Assembly: GCA_028715865.1 (NCBI GenBank) | Contig: JAQUQY010000013.1 | Span: forward strand, 1 to 14,439 | Direction of reading: 5' to 3' | From: Syntrophales bacterium | GTDB lineage: Bacteria; Desulfobacterota; Syntrophia; Syntrophales; UBA2210 | Length of the DNA stretch: 14,439 nucleotides | Shown here: piece after piece, positions 1-7,500 of the stretch | Layout: each line of letters opens with the position of its first letter | Position numbering within the stretch: position 1 is the first letter of the stretch | The notes under the pieces: generated by a model | What the model saw: the letters and a program-made list of their open reading frames with translations, nothing else | Told to the model about the DNA's origin: nothing | Database searches by the model: none | Translations under genes and position numbers: made by a program

Positions 1-17
1 CGACGCTCTTCCGATCT
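1..17 (+). other. Residual Illumina adapter sequence (artefact)
   Basis: The first 17 bases, CGACGCTCTTCCGATCT, are identical to the 3' end of the Illumina TruSeq read-1 adapter. They directly abut sequence that reads as the end of a gene. This is library contamination left at a contig edge, not biology. Any protein call running into these bases would have up to five false codons. Confidence 0.95.
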
Positions 18-131
18 GGCGCTCCTGAGGGGCTGGCGGGCATCCTGGTGCTTTCCGACACGGACAGGACCAACGAGGGCGTGACGGCCTTTTTCGGCGG
101 AATTGTTCTCATGGGGCCTGAAGGTTCATGA
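18..131 (+). CDS. C-terminal fragment of an unrecognised protein (5' truncated)
   Basis: An open frame runs from the adapter junction to a TGA at 129-131 and encodes 37 residues ending in LMGPEGS. The visible part is small and hydrophobic-rich, with ILVLSDTD and FFGGIVLM stretches, and shows no motif I can assign. Its stop codon overlaps the rsmB start codon as ATGA, the usual sign of translational coupling, so this is probably the gene before rsmB in one operon. Formyltransferase or DUF116 genes often sit there in deltaproteobacteria, but nothing in this fragment identifies either. The true length is unknown because the contig begins here. Confidence 0.6.
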   Translation, partial: GAPEGLAGILVLSDTDRTNEGVTAFFGGIVLMGPEGS

Positions 132-1477
132 CTGCGCGGGACCCAAGAAGCGCGGCCGTGGATATCATCAGCCGGGTGGAAGAGGAGAGGTCATTTCTCG
201 AACCGCTCCTTGCCCACAGGCTTTCCGGCGCTTCCTTCTCCCGTGACGAGGACCGTGGACTGCTCACGGAACTTTCCTTCGGCGTCCTTCGCATGAGAAA
301 CCGGCTGGACTGGGTGATCGAGCGCTTCTACAGGGGCGATCACGCCGCGATGGACAGGGGGCTTCGGAATATCCTCAGAGTGGCCCTTTATCAGATTCTG
401 TGCATGGATCGCGTGCCTTCCTACGCGGCTGTCAATGAAGCGGTGAAGCTGGCGAAACGCCGCTACCCCGGGCGGCAGGGCCTTGTGAACGCCCTGCTCA
501 GGAATGTCATTCGAAGCGGGGAGGAAAGCCTTTTCCCGGTTTGTGAAATTGAAACGGCGGAATGCCTGTCCCGTTACCACTCCCACCCCCTGTGGCTCGT
601 GGAAAAATGGATAAATGAATATGGTCCGGAGGAAACCCGTAACCTCTGCGAGGCGAACAACCGCGTGCCGCCCCTGGCGGTTCGCGTGAACCGCCTGAAA
701 ACAGATCCCTCTGAGGCGATCCGAAACCTTGCAGGGGAGGGCCTTGAAGCAGAACGTTCCCGATGGTCGCCTGACGGCCTGGTTATACGCAGGCGGGGGC
801 TTCCGGTGGGAGATCTCGGGCTTGCCCGGCGGGGGCATCTAACGGCGCAGGACGAGGCCTCCCAACTGGTTTCCTTTCTCGTGGATCCCCGCCCCGGAGA
901 GGTGATACTCGACATGTGCTCCGGCGTTGGCATAAAGGCGGCCCACATGGCGGCCATGATGGGGAACGAAGGATCCATAACGGCCGTAGACGTAAACCCG
1001 GGAAAGCTGGACCAGGGGGAGGCGCTGGCACGCGCCGCCGGGGTGACGATTATCAGAAGGGTTAAAGCCGACGGGCGCGATAAGCACGAACCCGGCCTGG
1101 AGGGGCGCTTCGACCGCATTCTTCTGGACGCCCCCTGTTCCGGACTGGGCACGATCAGGCGCAAACCGGAGGCAAGATGGTTCGTCTCCATGGAGAACGC
1201 GCGGGAAATGGCAAGGCTTCAGCGGGAACTGCTTCAGGCCTGCCCGGATCGCCTGAAACCGGGAGGCGTCCTTGTTTATGCCGTATGCACCATATCCGTT
1301 GAGGAAAACGAGGAAGTGGTGAGAGACTTTCTCTTTAAAAACGATGAGTTCAGGCTTGTGAGACCTCCGCCACCAGTTGACGGCGGCATGATCGATGATG
1401 ATTCCTTCTTCAGAACTTCGCCCCACCGCCACGGGACAGACGGCTTCTTCGGAGCCGTTATGGTCAGGAACTGTTGA
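128..1477 (+). CDS. rsmB: 16S rRNA (cytosine-967-C5)-methyltransferase RsmB
   Basis: This 449-residue protein has the full RsmB architecture: an N-terminal NusB-like helical RNA-binding domain (about residues 5-135, including LRVALYQILCMDRVPSYAAV) and a C-terminal Rossmann-fold methyltransferase domain. The family uses S-adenosylmethionine to methylate C967 of 16S rRNA in the cytoplasm. Both cysteines of the m5C mechanism are visible: Cys337 in DAPCSG (motif IV, product release) and Cys387 in YAVCT (motif VI, nucleophile). Length is close to the usual 430-450. Motif I is unusual: residues 262-270 read DMCSGVGIK instead of the common D-x-CAAPGGK, though the lysine is kept. The start at 128 overlaps the previous stop as ATGA, which supports coupled translation. 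The family call is secure; activity is inferred. Confidence 0.93.
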   Translation: MTARDPRSAAVDIISRVEEERSFLEPLLAHRLSGASFSRDEDRGLLTELSFGVLRMRNRLDWVIERFYRGDHAAMDRGLRNILRVALYQILCMDRVPSYAAVNEAVKLAKRRYPGRQGLVNALLRNVIRSGEESLFPVCEIETAECLSRYHSHPLWLVEKWINEYGPEETRNLCEANNRVPPLAVRVNRLKTDPSEAIRNLAGEGLEAERSRWSPDGLVIRRRGLPVGDLGLARRGHLTAQDEASQLVSFLVDPRPGEVILDMCSGVGIKAAHMAAMMGNEGSITAVDVNPGKLDQGEALARAAGVTIIRRVKADGRDKHEPGLEGRFDRILLDAPCSGLGTIRRKPEARWFVSMENAREMARLQRELLQACPDRLKPGGVLVYAVCTISVEENEEVVRDFLFKNDEFRLVRPPPPVDGGMIDDDSFFRTSPHRHGTDGFFGAVMVRNC

Positions 1478-1479
1478 GC

Positions 1480-1516
1480 TGTGGGGGCAAAAAAATTGAC
1501 TTTGCGGGGGAAAAAA
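1480..1516 (+). repeat. Imperfect direct repeat of G5/A6-7 blocks
   Basis: Two similar blocks, TGTGGGGGCAAAAAAA (1480-1495) and TGCGGGGGAAAAAA (1503-1516), flank the candidate -35 element of the next gene. They share a purine-rich G5 then A6-7 pattern. They could be an operator-like pair, promoter-upstream A-tracts, or simply low-complexity sequence. No function is assigned. Confidence 0.4.
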
Positions 1517-1524
1517 GGTATTTG
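1496..1524 (+). promoter_or_regulatory. Candidate sigma-70 promoter for the MBL hydrolase-purC-dnaJ group
   Basis: TTGACT (1496-1501) is followed after exactly 17 bases by TATTTG (1519-1524). The -35 matches consensus at five of six positions and the -10 at four of six, with an A-tract just upstream. It lies about 80 bases before the chosen start at 1604, in the 126-base gap after rsmB. This is sequence-only evidence and read-through from rsmB is also possible. Confidence 0.5.
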
Positions 1525-1603
1525 AACCGCTCCGATTCCGTGCCCGTTCCAGCGGGAAAGTATTGAGAAATTGAGAAAACAGGATGAAGCAGAGGAGGAA
1601 CGA

Positions 1604-2236
1604 ATGATAGTGAAACAGATGCAGGTGGGATCCATGGTGGTTTTCGCCTATCTTCTGGGAGACGAGGAAACAGGGGAGGCGCTGGTCATAGATCCGGCGT
1701 CCAATGTTCATTCCATCGTCAAGGAAGCTGAAAACAACAACCTTGACATAAGGTATATTGTCAACACCCACGGTCATGTTGATCACATCGGGGGCAACGC
1801 GGAGATGAAAGAGGCCACGGGAGCCCAGATCATAATACACGAGGGAGACGCGGGCATGCTGGCTTCAACGCCTGCCATGATGCTGAGAATGTTCGGAGGG
1901 TCGGCTTCGCCTCCGGCTGACATAACAGTCAGGGACGGGGACACCATATCGGTAGGCTCCATCAATCTGAAGGTCCTCCATACCCCGGGCCACTCGCCCG
2001 GTGGCATGTGCCTCTATGTTCCCGGGTATGTGTTTACCGGGGACACGCTTTTTGTCGAGGCGGTGGGGAGGTCCGATCTTCCCGGCGGATCATGGCCGGT
2101 CATGCTTCGCTCCATACAGGAAAGGCTGCTGACCCTTCCCGAAGACACGGTGGTGCTGCCGGGCCATAACTACGGAAGGTCGGCCACTTCCACCATCGGC
2201 CACGAGAAAGCCAACAACCCCTTTTTGCGGGGATAA
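1604..2236 (+). CDS. Metallo-beta-lactamase-fold hydrolase, glyoxalase II-like
   Basis: This 210-residue cytoplasmic protein has the signature of the glyoxalase II branch of the metallo-beta-lactamase superfamily: THGHVDH at residues 55-61, a third metal histidine in HTPGH (His130), the bridging aspartate in FTGDTLF (Asp147) and a last histidine in LPGH (His188). These residues build a two-metal site for hydrolysis of thioesters such as S-D-lactoylglutathione. Many short members of this size have other or unknown substrates, and the C-terminal glutathione-binding domain of true GloB is absent. I chose the ATG at 1604 because AGAGGAGG ends five bases upstream; an in-frame TTG at 1571 lacks such a site. 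purC follows after 14 bases. Fold and metal site are clear, the substrate is not. Confidence 0.85.
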   Translation: MIVKQMQVGSMVVFAYLLGDEETGEALVIDPASNVHSIVKEAENNNLDIRYIVNTHGHVDHIGGNAEMKEATGAQIIIHEGDAGMLASTPAMMLRMFGGSASPPADITVRDGDTISVGSINLKVLHTPGHSPGGMCLYVPGYVFTGDTLFVEAVGRSDLPGGSWPVMLRSIQERLLTLPEDTVVLPGHNYGRSATSTIGHEKANNPFLRG

Positions 2237-2250
2237 GGGAAAGGGACTCC

Positions 2251-3153
2251 ATGGAATACGAGGGCCTCATGGAAAGCAGTTTCGATGGGCTTGACCTGGT
2301 CAACCGGGGCAAGGTGCGAGATGTTTACCAGGTGGAAGGCCGGCTGCTTATAGTCGCAACGGATCGTGTTTCGGCCTTCGACGTGGTAATGCCGAACCCC
2401 ATACCCGGCAAGGGGGCCGTTCTGACCCGAATGTCAGTCTACTGGTTCAGGCTCATGGAGGAAATAGTCGAGAATCACCTCATTACGACCAATGTGGATG
2501 ATTATCCCGAAGCCTGCCGTCCCTACTCGGAGATTCTCCGCGGCAGGAGCATGCTGGTTCACAGGGCGGAGCCTCTTCCGGTTGAGTGTGTTGTCAGGGG
2601 ATACCTCGCCGGGTCGGGATGGAAGGATTATTCCGGCGGAAGGCCCGTTTCCGGCATTGATCTTCCTCGGGGGTTAAAAGAGTTCGACCGCCTGGAAGAG
2701 CCGATTTTCACTCCCTCTACCAAGGCCGCCAGAGGAATGCACGATGAACCCATAAGCCGGGAGGACATGGTTGATCTTGTAGGTGTTGAGCGGGCTCGTG
2801 AAGTTATCGACATCAGCCTGCGGATCTATCAGAGGGCTTCTGAAATAGCGGAAAAGGCGGGCATCGTAATTGCCGACACGAAGATGGAATTCGGTGTCAG
2901 GGACGGACGTATTATTCTTATCGACGAGCTGCTTACGCCCGACTCGTCCCGCTTCTGGCCCGTGGAGGATCTCGAAGCGGGTGGTAAGCCTGCCAGCTTT
3001 GACAAACAGGTGCTCCGTGACTATCTTATGTCGTCGAGATGGAACATGGAGCCGCCGGCTCCGGCGCTCCCGGATAATATAATAACCCGTACGAAAGAAC
3101 GCTACCATGAAGTGCTGAGGCGGATTACGGGCGACGATGAAAAGATGAACTGA
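2251..3153 (+). CDS. purC: Phosphoribosylaminoimidazole-succinocarboxamide synthase PurC
   Basis: PurC (SAICAR synthetase) joins aspartate to CAIR using ATP in de novo purine synthesis. The 300-residue product has the family landmarks in order: RGKVRDVY near residue 19 (nucleotide-binding strand), TDRVSAFD, GYLAGSGWKDY, FTPSTKA, IADTKMEFG and LIDELLTPDSSRFW. The length fits the longer, roughly 295-residue PurC class rather than the 237-residue E. coli form. The ATG at 2251 follows a purine-rich AAGGGAAAGGGA stretch; a second in-frame ATG at 2269 would remove six residues before the conserved core and cannot be excluded. It lies 14 bases after the hydrolase gene and 50 before dnaJ. No other pathway gene is adjacent except the PurF homologue further on. 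Confidence 0.95.
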   Translation: MEYEGLMESSFDGLDLVNRGKVRDVYQVEGRLLIVATDRVSAFDVVMPNPIPGKGAVLTRMSVYWFRLMEEIVENHLITTNVDDYPEACRPYSEILRGRSMLVHRAEPLPVECVVRGYLAGSGWKDYSGGRPVSGIDLPRGLKEFDRLEEPIFTPSTKAARGMHDEPISREDMVDLVGVERAREVIDISLRIYQRASEIAEKAGIVIADTKMEFGVRDGRIILIDELLTPDSSRFWPVEDLEAGGKPASFDKQVLRDYLMSSRWNMEPPAPALPDNIITRTKERYHEVLRRITGDDEKMN

Positions 3154-3203
3154 TCGTCCCCGCTGAGGAGGGGTCGCTCCACGATAATTCTACCAGGGAA
3201 ACC

Positions 3204-4265
3204 ATGAAAGAGGACTACTACTCAATACTGGGCGTCGACAGGAACGCTTCGGAAGAAGAAATAAAGAGGAATTACCGTAAGCAGGCCCTGAGGTTCCATC
3301 CGGACCGCAATCCGGGGGATCATGAGGCGGAAGAGAACTTTAAAAAGGCCGCGGAAGCTTACGAAGTATTGAGGGACCGGGAAAAAAGGGCCATATACGA
3401 CAGGTATGGCCACGAAGGATTGAACGGAACCGGCTTCAGAGGCTTCTCGGGCTTCGACGACATTTTTTCAAGTTTCGGCGACATTTTTGAAGACGTATTC
3501 GGTTTTTCGGCGAGAAGGACCTATTCGAGAACGTCTCCCCGCTCCGGAGCCGACCTTCGTTACGACATGACCATTTCTTTCAGTGAGGCGGTCTTCGGGA
3601 TATCCACGGAAATAGAAATCCGCCGCCTCGAAAGCTGCGATGAGTGCGATGGAAGCGGCGCGGCTCCGGGCACGGAACCATCCTTTTGCTTAACCTGCCG
3701 GGGGTCCGGCCAGGTAACCCGGTCAAGCGGCTTTTTCAGCGTCAGCTCGACCTGTCCAAATTGCCGGGGAGCCGGGAGAGTCATAGATAATCCCTGCCGG
3801 TCATGCCGTGGAGCGGGGAAAAACAATGTTTTGAAAAAGGTGCAGGTGAGGATTCCGCCGGGCGTGGAAACAGGAGTCCGTCTGAGGCTTCGCGGTGAAG
3901 GCGAGGAGGGGCTTTACGGAGGCCCCCGGGGCGATCTTTACGTTTTTATTAACGTGGAACCTCACGAGTATTTCCACCGTGAGGGTAATGATATTCTCTG
4001 CGATGTTCCCGTGCCGATGGTCATGGCAGTCCTGGGCGGCGACGTGGAAGTACCCACCATGGAGGGGGTAGAAAAAATCAAAATACCCAAGGGGACCCAA
4101 CATGGCCGCCTTTTCAGGCTGAAGGGCAAGGGTGTTCCACACCTCCGGGGTTCCGGCCGTGGAGACCAGGTCATCCGTGTTGCCGTCGAAATACCAACGG
4201 ATCTCAGCAAAAAGGAAGAAAAGCTTCTCAAGGAATTCGCGAAGCTCAGAGAAGGCCGCCGGTAA
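3204..4265 (+). CDS. dnaJ: Chaperone protein DnaJ (Hsp40, type I)
   Basis: This 353-residue co-chaperone stimulates the ATPase of DnaK and presents unfolded clients to it in the cytoplasm. All domains of a type I DnaJ are visible. They are an N-terminal J domain with HPD at residues 32-34, a Gly/Phe-rich linker (GFRGFSGFDDIFSSFG), and a zinc region at about 145-205 with four intact CxxCxGxG repeats (CDECDGSG, CLTCRGSG, CPNCRGAG, CRSCRGAG). A C-terminal substrate-binding region (RIPPGVETG, LRLRGEGEEG, KGKGVPHLRG) completes it. It is slightly shorter than E. coli DnaJ (376), mostly through a short C-terminus. The usual neighbours dnaK and grpE are not in the window, so this may be an extra DnaJ or one separated from its operon. 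A weak CAGGGA ribosome site precedes the start. Confidence 0.93.
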   Translation: MKEDYYSILGVDRNASEEEIKRNYRKQALRFHPDRNPGDHEAEENFKKAAEAYEVLRDREKRAIYDRYGHEGLNGTGFRGFSGFDDIFSSFGDIFEDVFGFSARRTYSRTSPRSGADLRYDMTISFSEAVFGISTEIEIRRLESCDECDGSGAAPGTEPSFCLTCRGSGQVTRSSGFFSVSSTCPNCRGAGRVIDNPCRSCRGAGKNNVLKKVQVRIPPGVETGVRLRLRGEGEEGLYGGPRGDLYVFINVEPHEYFHREGNDILCDVPVPMVMAVLGGDVEVPTMEGVEKIKIPKGTQHGRLFRLKGKGVPHLRGSGRGDQVIRVAVEIPTDLSKKEEKLLKEFAKLREGRR

Positions 4266-4286
4266 CGTGTCACTTTTTAACTGACG

Positions 4287-4331
4287 CAAGGAATTATTCC
4301 TACTTCAATTCATATCCGCTATCATTCCTTG
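4287..4331. repeat. Inverted repeat downstream of dnaJ
   Basis: CAAGGAAT (4287-4294) and ATTCCTTG (4324-4331) are perfect 8-base complements separated by 29 bases. Outside them CGTGTCAC (4266-4273) and GTTACACG (4331-4338) pair with one mismatch, so a longer folded structure is possible. No T-tract follows the right arm, so it is not a classic intrinsic terminator. It could be an mRNA 3'-end structure or a protein-binding site; no function is assigned. Confidence 0.4.
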
Positions 4332-4436
4332 TTACACGGCACTGGAGTAGTGCGGCATCCTGGAATTTGCCGCGGCGGGCATTGAGGCGGTTATTCTCGC
4401 ATCGGCTTCCGGTTCTTTCATGTAAACAGCCGCAAA

Positions 4437-4450
4437 GCCGGGAAACCGGC
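4437..4450 (+). other. Short GNRA-tetraloop hairpin
   Basis: GCCGG, GAAA, CCGGC form a perfect five-pair stem closed by a GAAA tetraloop, about 45 bases upstream of the carB -35 element. On the + strand it lies before the promoter and therefore would not be in the carB transcript unless transcription reads through from dnaJ. Role unknown. Confidence 0.4.
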
Positions 4451-4494
4451 CGTCGCCGTACCCGCATTTCAGAAATAAGCCATGCTTTTGTTTC

Positions 4495-4523
4495 TTGACA
4501 GAGCAGGGCTACTTTTCTATATA
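4495..4523 (+). promoter_or_regulatory. Strong sigma-70 promoter of carB-purF-like operon
   Basis: A perfect -35 TTGACA (4495-4500) is separated by exactly 17 bases from TATATA (4518-4523), which matches the -10 consensus at five of six positions. Transcription would start near 4530, giving a leader of about 55 bases before the carB ATG. The TTG of the -35 box is in frame with carB and can mislead gene finders into a 30-residue N-terminal extension. No PyrR/PurR-type operator was recognised. Confidence 0.75.
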
Positions 4524-4584
4524 TCCCGCAGATCATTTCAGTCGAAGGGGAAAAACAGACAGGAAAAAGAGAAAGGACCCCTCC

Positions 4585-7500
4585 ATGCCGGCGCGCGCAG
4601 ATATAAATAAAATCATGATCATCGGATCGGGCCCCATCATCATCGGCCAGGCCTGTGAATTCGATTATTCTGGAACCCAGGCCTGCAAGGCCCTTAGATC
4701 ACTGGGATACGAAATTGTCCTCGTTAATTCGAATCCGGCGACGATCATGACTGATCCCGGCATGGCCGACTATACCTACATAGAGCCCCTTAACTTCCAT
4801 TCGCTGCGTGAAATAATCGAAAAGGAGCGCCCCGAAGCAATTCTTCCCAACCTGGGCGGACAGACAGGATTGAACCTGACCGCAGAACTGTCCCGAAAGG
4901 GCGTGCTCGAGGAATTCGGCGTGGAGGTTATCGGGGTAAATGTGGAAGCCATAGAGCAGGGAGAGGACAGGATAGCCTTCAAGGAGACAATGAACCGGTT
5001 GGGAATCGATATGCCGCGCAGCCGGCCTGCCTACTCCGTTGAGGAGGCCGAAGGCATCGCCGAAGATCTGGGATATCCCGTTGTGATCCGCCCCGCCTAT
5101 ACCATGGGAGGAACTGGAGGAGGGCTCGTTTACAACCAGGAGGAACTGCAAACCATCGCGGGGAGAGGCATAGCGGCAAGCCTTATCGGGCAGATACTGG
5201 TGGAGGAGTCGGTCCTTGGCTGGGAAGAACTGGAACTGGAGGTGGTAAGGGATTCAAAAAACCGGATGATCACGGTTTGTTTTATAGAAAACGTTGATCC
5301 CATGGGTGTTCACACGGGCGACTCTTTCTGCACGGCGCCGATGCTGACCATTTCGCGGGAGCTCCAGGAGCGCCTTCAGGTCCTTGCCTACTCCATTGTC
5401 GAAGCAATTAAGGTCATCGGCGGAACCAACGTGCAATTCGCCCACGATCCCGCCACGGGAAGGATAGTTGTAATTGAGATCAATCCGAGAACTTCCCGGT
5501 CTTCGGCTCTGGCCTCGAAGGCGACAGGCTTTCCCATAGCCTTCGTTTCGGCAATGCTCGCCACGGGAATGACACTTGACGAGATTTACTGGTGGAAGGA
5601 GGGGACGCTGGACCGGTATGTGCCCTCCGGTGATTACGTGGTGGTCAAGTTCGCCCGATGGGCCTTCGAAAAGTTTCCAGGCTCCGAAGACGTGCTGGGA
5701 ACGCAGATGCGCGCCGTGGGCGAGGTTATGAGCATCGGCCGGACATACAAGGAAGCTCTTCAGAAGGCGATACGTTCACTGGAAATCAACCGGTACGGGC
5801 TGGGTTTCGCCCGTGACTTTAACAGGCTCACTCTGGAAGAGTTGATGGGTCTTTTGAACAATCCCACCAGTGAACGGCAGTTCATGATGTATGAGGCCCT
5901 GCGCAAGGGCGCCTCTGTTGATGAGCTTGTGCAAAAGACCGGGATAAAGCGGTGGTTTATCGAGCAGATGCTTGAATTGGTTGAACTCGAGGAGGAAATT
6001 ATCGCCGGGGGGTTGTCCGACGGGCTGCTGGAGAGGGCGAAGAAAGACGGGTTCGCGGACCGTTACCTCGCCCGGCTGCTGGGGGTTCCGGAAAAAGGGA
6101 TCAGGGAGAGGCGCGAGGCCCTGGGAATAAGGCAGGGATGGGATGTGGTCCCCGTCAGCGGAGTCCGGGACGCCTGTTACTATTTTTCCACCTATAACGG
6201 AGGCGACGCGGTTGCCCCCGCTTTATCTCCCGGAAAGCGCAGGGTCATTGTTCTGGGAGGAGGCCCTAATCGCATCGGCCAGGGGATAGAGTTTGACTAC
6301 TGCTGTGTTCACGCGGCCTTCGCCCTGCGCGACGCCGGTGTCGAGTCGGTTATGATAAATTGCAATCCCGAAACGGTGTCGACGGATTACGACACCTCCA
6401 ACCGCCTCTATTTCGATCCACTTACCGTGGAAGACGTTCTCGGCATATACGAGAGGGAAAAGCCCGATGGTGTTATAGTTCAGTTCGGGGGACAGACTCC
6501 CCTTAATATAGCAAATGAACTGGCTGCCGCTGGAGTGAATATAATCGGCACTTCGCCGGAGATGATAGATCTTGCGGAGGACCGTGACCGTTTCAGGAAA
6601 ATGATGGACAGTATGGGAATACCGGAGCCCGCCTCGGGCATGGCCAGCAACATAGACGAAGCCATTGCCGTGGCCGAAGGAATCGGCTACCCTCTCATGG
6701 TTAGGCCCTCCTATGTCCTGGGAGGACGGGGCATGGAGGTTGTCTATGACGAGCAGGCGCTTAAGAGGTATCTCGCCGTCGCCGTGGAGGTTACGCCGGA
6801 GCGCCCGGTCCTGATAGACAAGTTTCTTGAAAACGCAATCGAAGCTGAAGCGGATGCAATTGCCGACGGGATCGACGCCTTTGTTCCCGCGGTCATGGAG
6901 CATATTGAGCTGGCAGGCGTCCATTCGGGAGATTCCGCCTGCGTTATCCCCGCCATAAGCATTCCTCACCGCCACATCAAGACGATATACGAGTACACAA
7001 GGAAAATCGCCGTTGCCCTTCGAGTCAAGGGGCTGATGAATATTCAGTACGCCATTGCCGATGACATGGTGTATATCATCGAGGCCAATCCACGCGCTTC
7101 CCGCACCGTGCCGCTTGTCTCCAAGGTATGCAACATATCCATGGCCGTGATTGCCACTGGAATAATGCTGGGGGGTCGTATCGCGGACAGCGGAGACCTC
7201 CGGCGAAAAAAAATTCCCCATTTCGGCGTGAAGGAGTCGGTCTTTCCCTTCAACATGTTTCCCGAGGTGGACCCGCTGCTGGGTCCGGAAATGAGATCCA
7301 CCGGCGAGGTGCTGGGGCTTGCCGATTCCTTCGGGCTGGCATTCTTCAAGGCCCAGGAAGCGGCGGGTCAGCAGTTGCCATACAACGGAGTCGTTCTTAT
7401 CACTGTGTATGACAAGGAAAATCCGGCCCTCCTGGATGTGGCGGCAGAATTTCACCGCCTGGGTTTTACCCTGAAAGCCACGCAGGGAACCCACCAGTAC

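Larger units (their letters stand above)
4266..4494. other. Non-coding stretch between dnaJ and the carB promoter
   Basis: No credible gene is present: short open frames here lack ribosome sites and recognisable composition. It holds an inverted repeat at 4287-4331, a small GNRA-type hairpin at 4437-4450 and, at its right edge, the carB promoter. No tRNA, known riboswitch or clear intrinsic terminator is evident, although a terminator for dnaJ would be expected somewhere here. Confidence 0.6.

Noticed and set aside
1026..1045. TGGCAC as part of a sigma-54 promoter for NtrX control
   Set aside because: There is no TTGC at the required spacing and it lies inside rsmB; no convincing -24/-12 promoter was found by eye in the window.
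1571..1603. TTG start extending the metallo-beta-lactamase-fold protein by 11 residues
   Set aside because: There is no ribosome site before the TTG, while AGAGGAGG sits five bases before the ATG at 1604, which also gives the usual family N-terminus.
839..1840. 333-codon minus-strand open frame across rsmB and the next gene
   Set aside because: It runs antisense through two clear genes and an intergenic promoter, with no family features.
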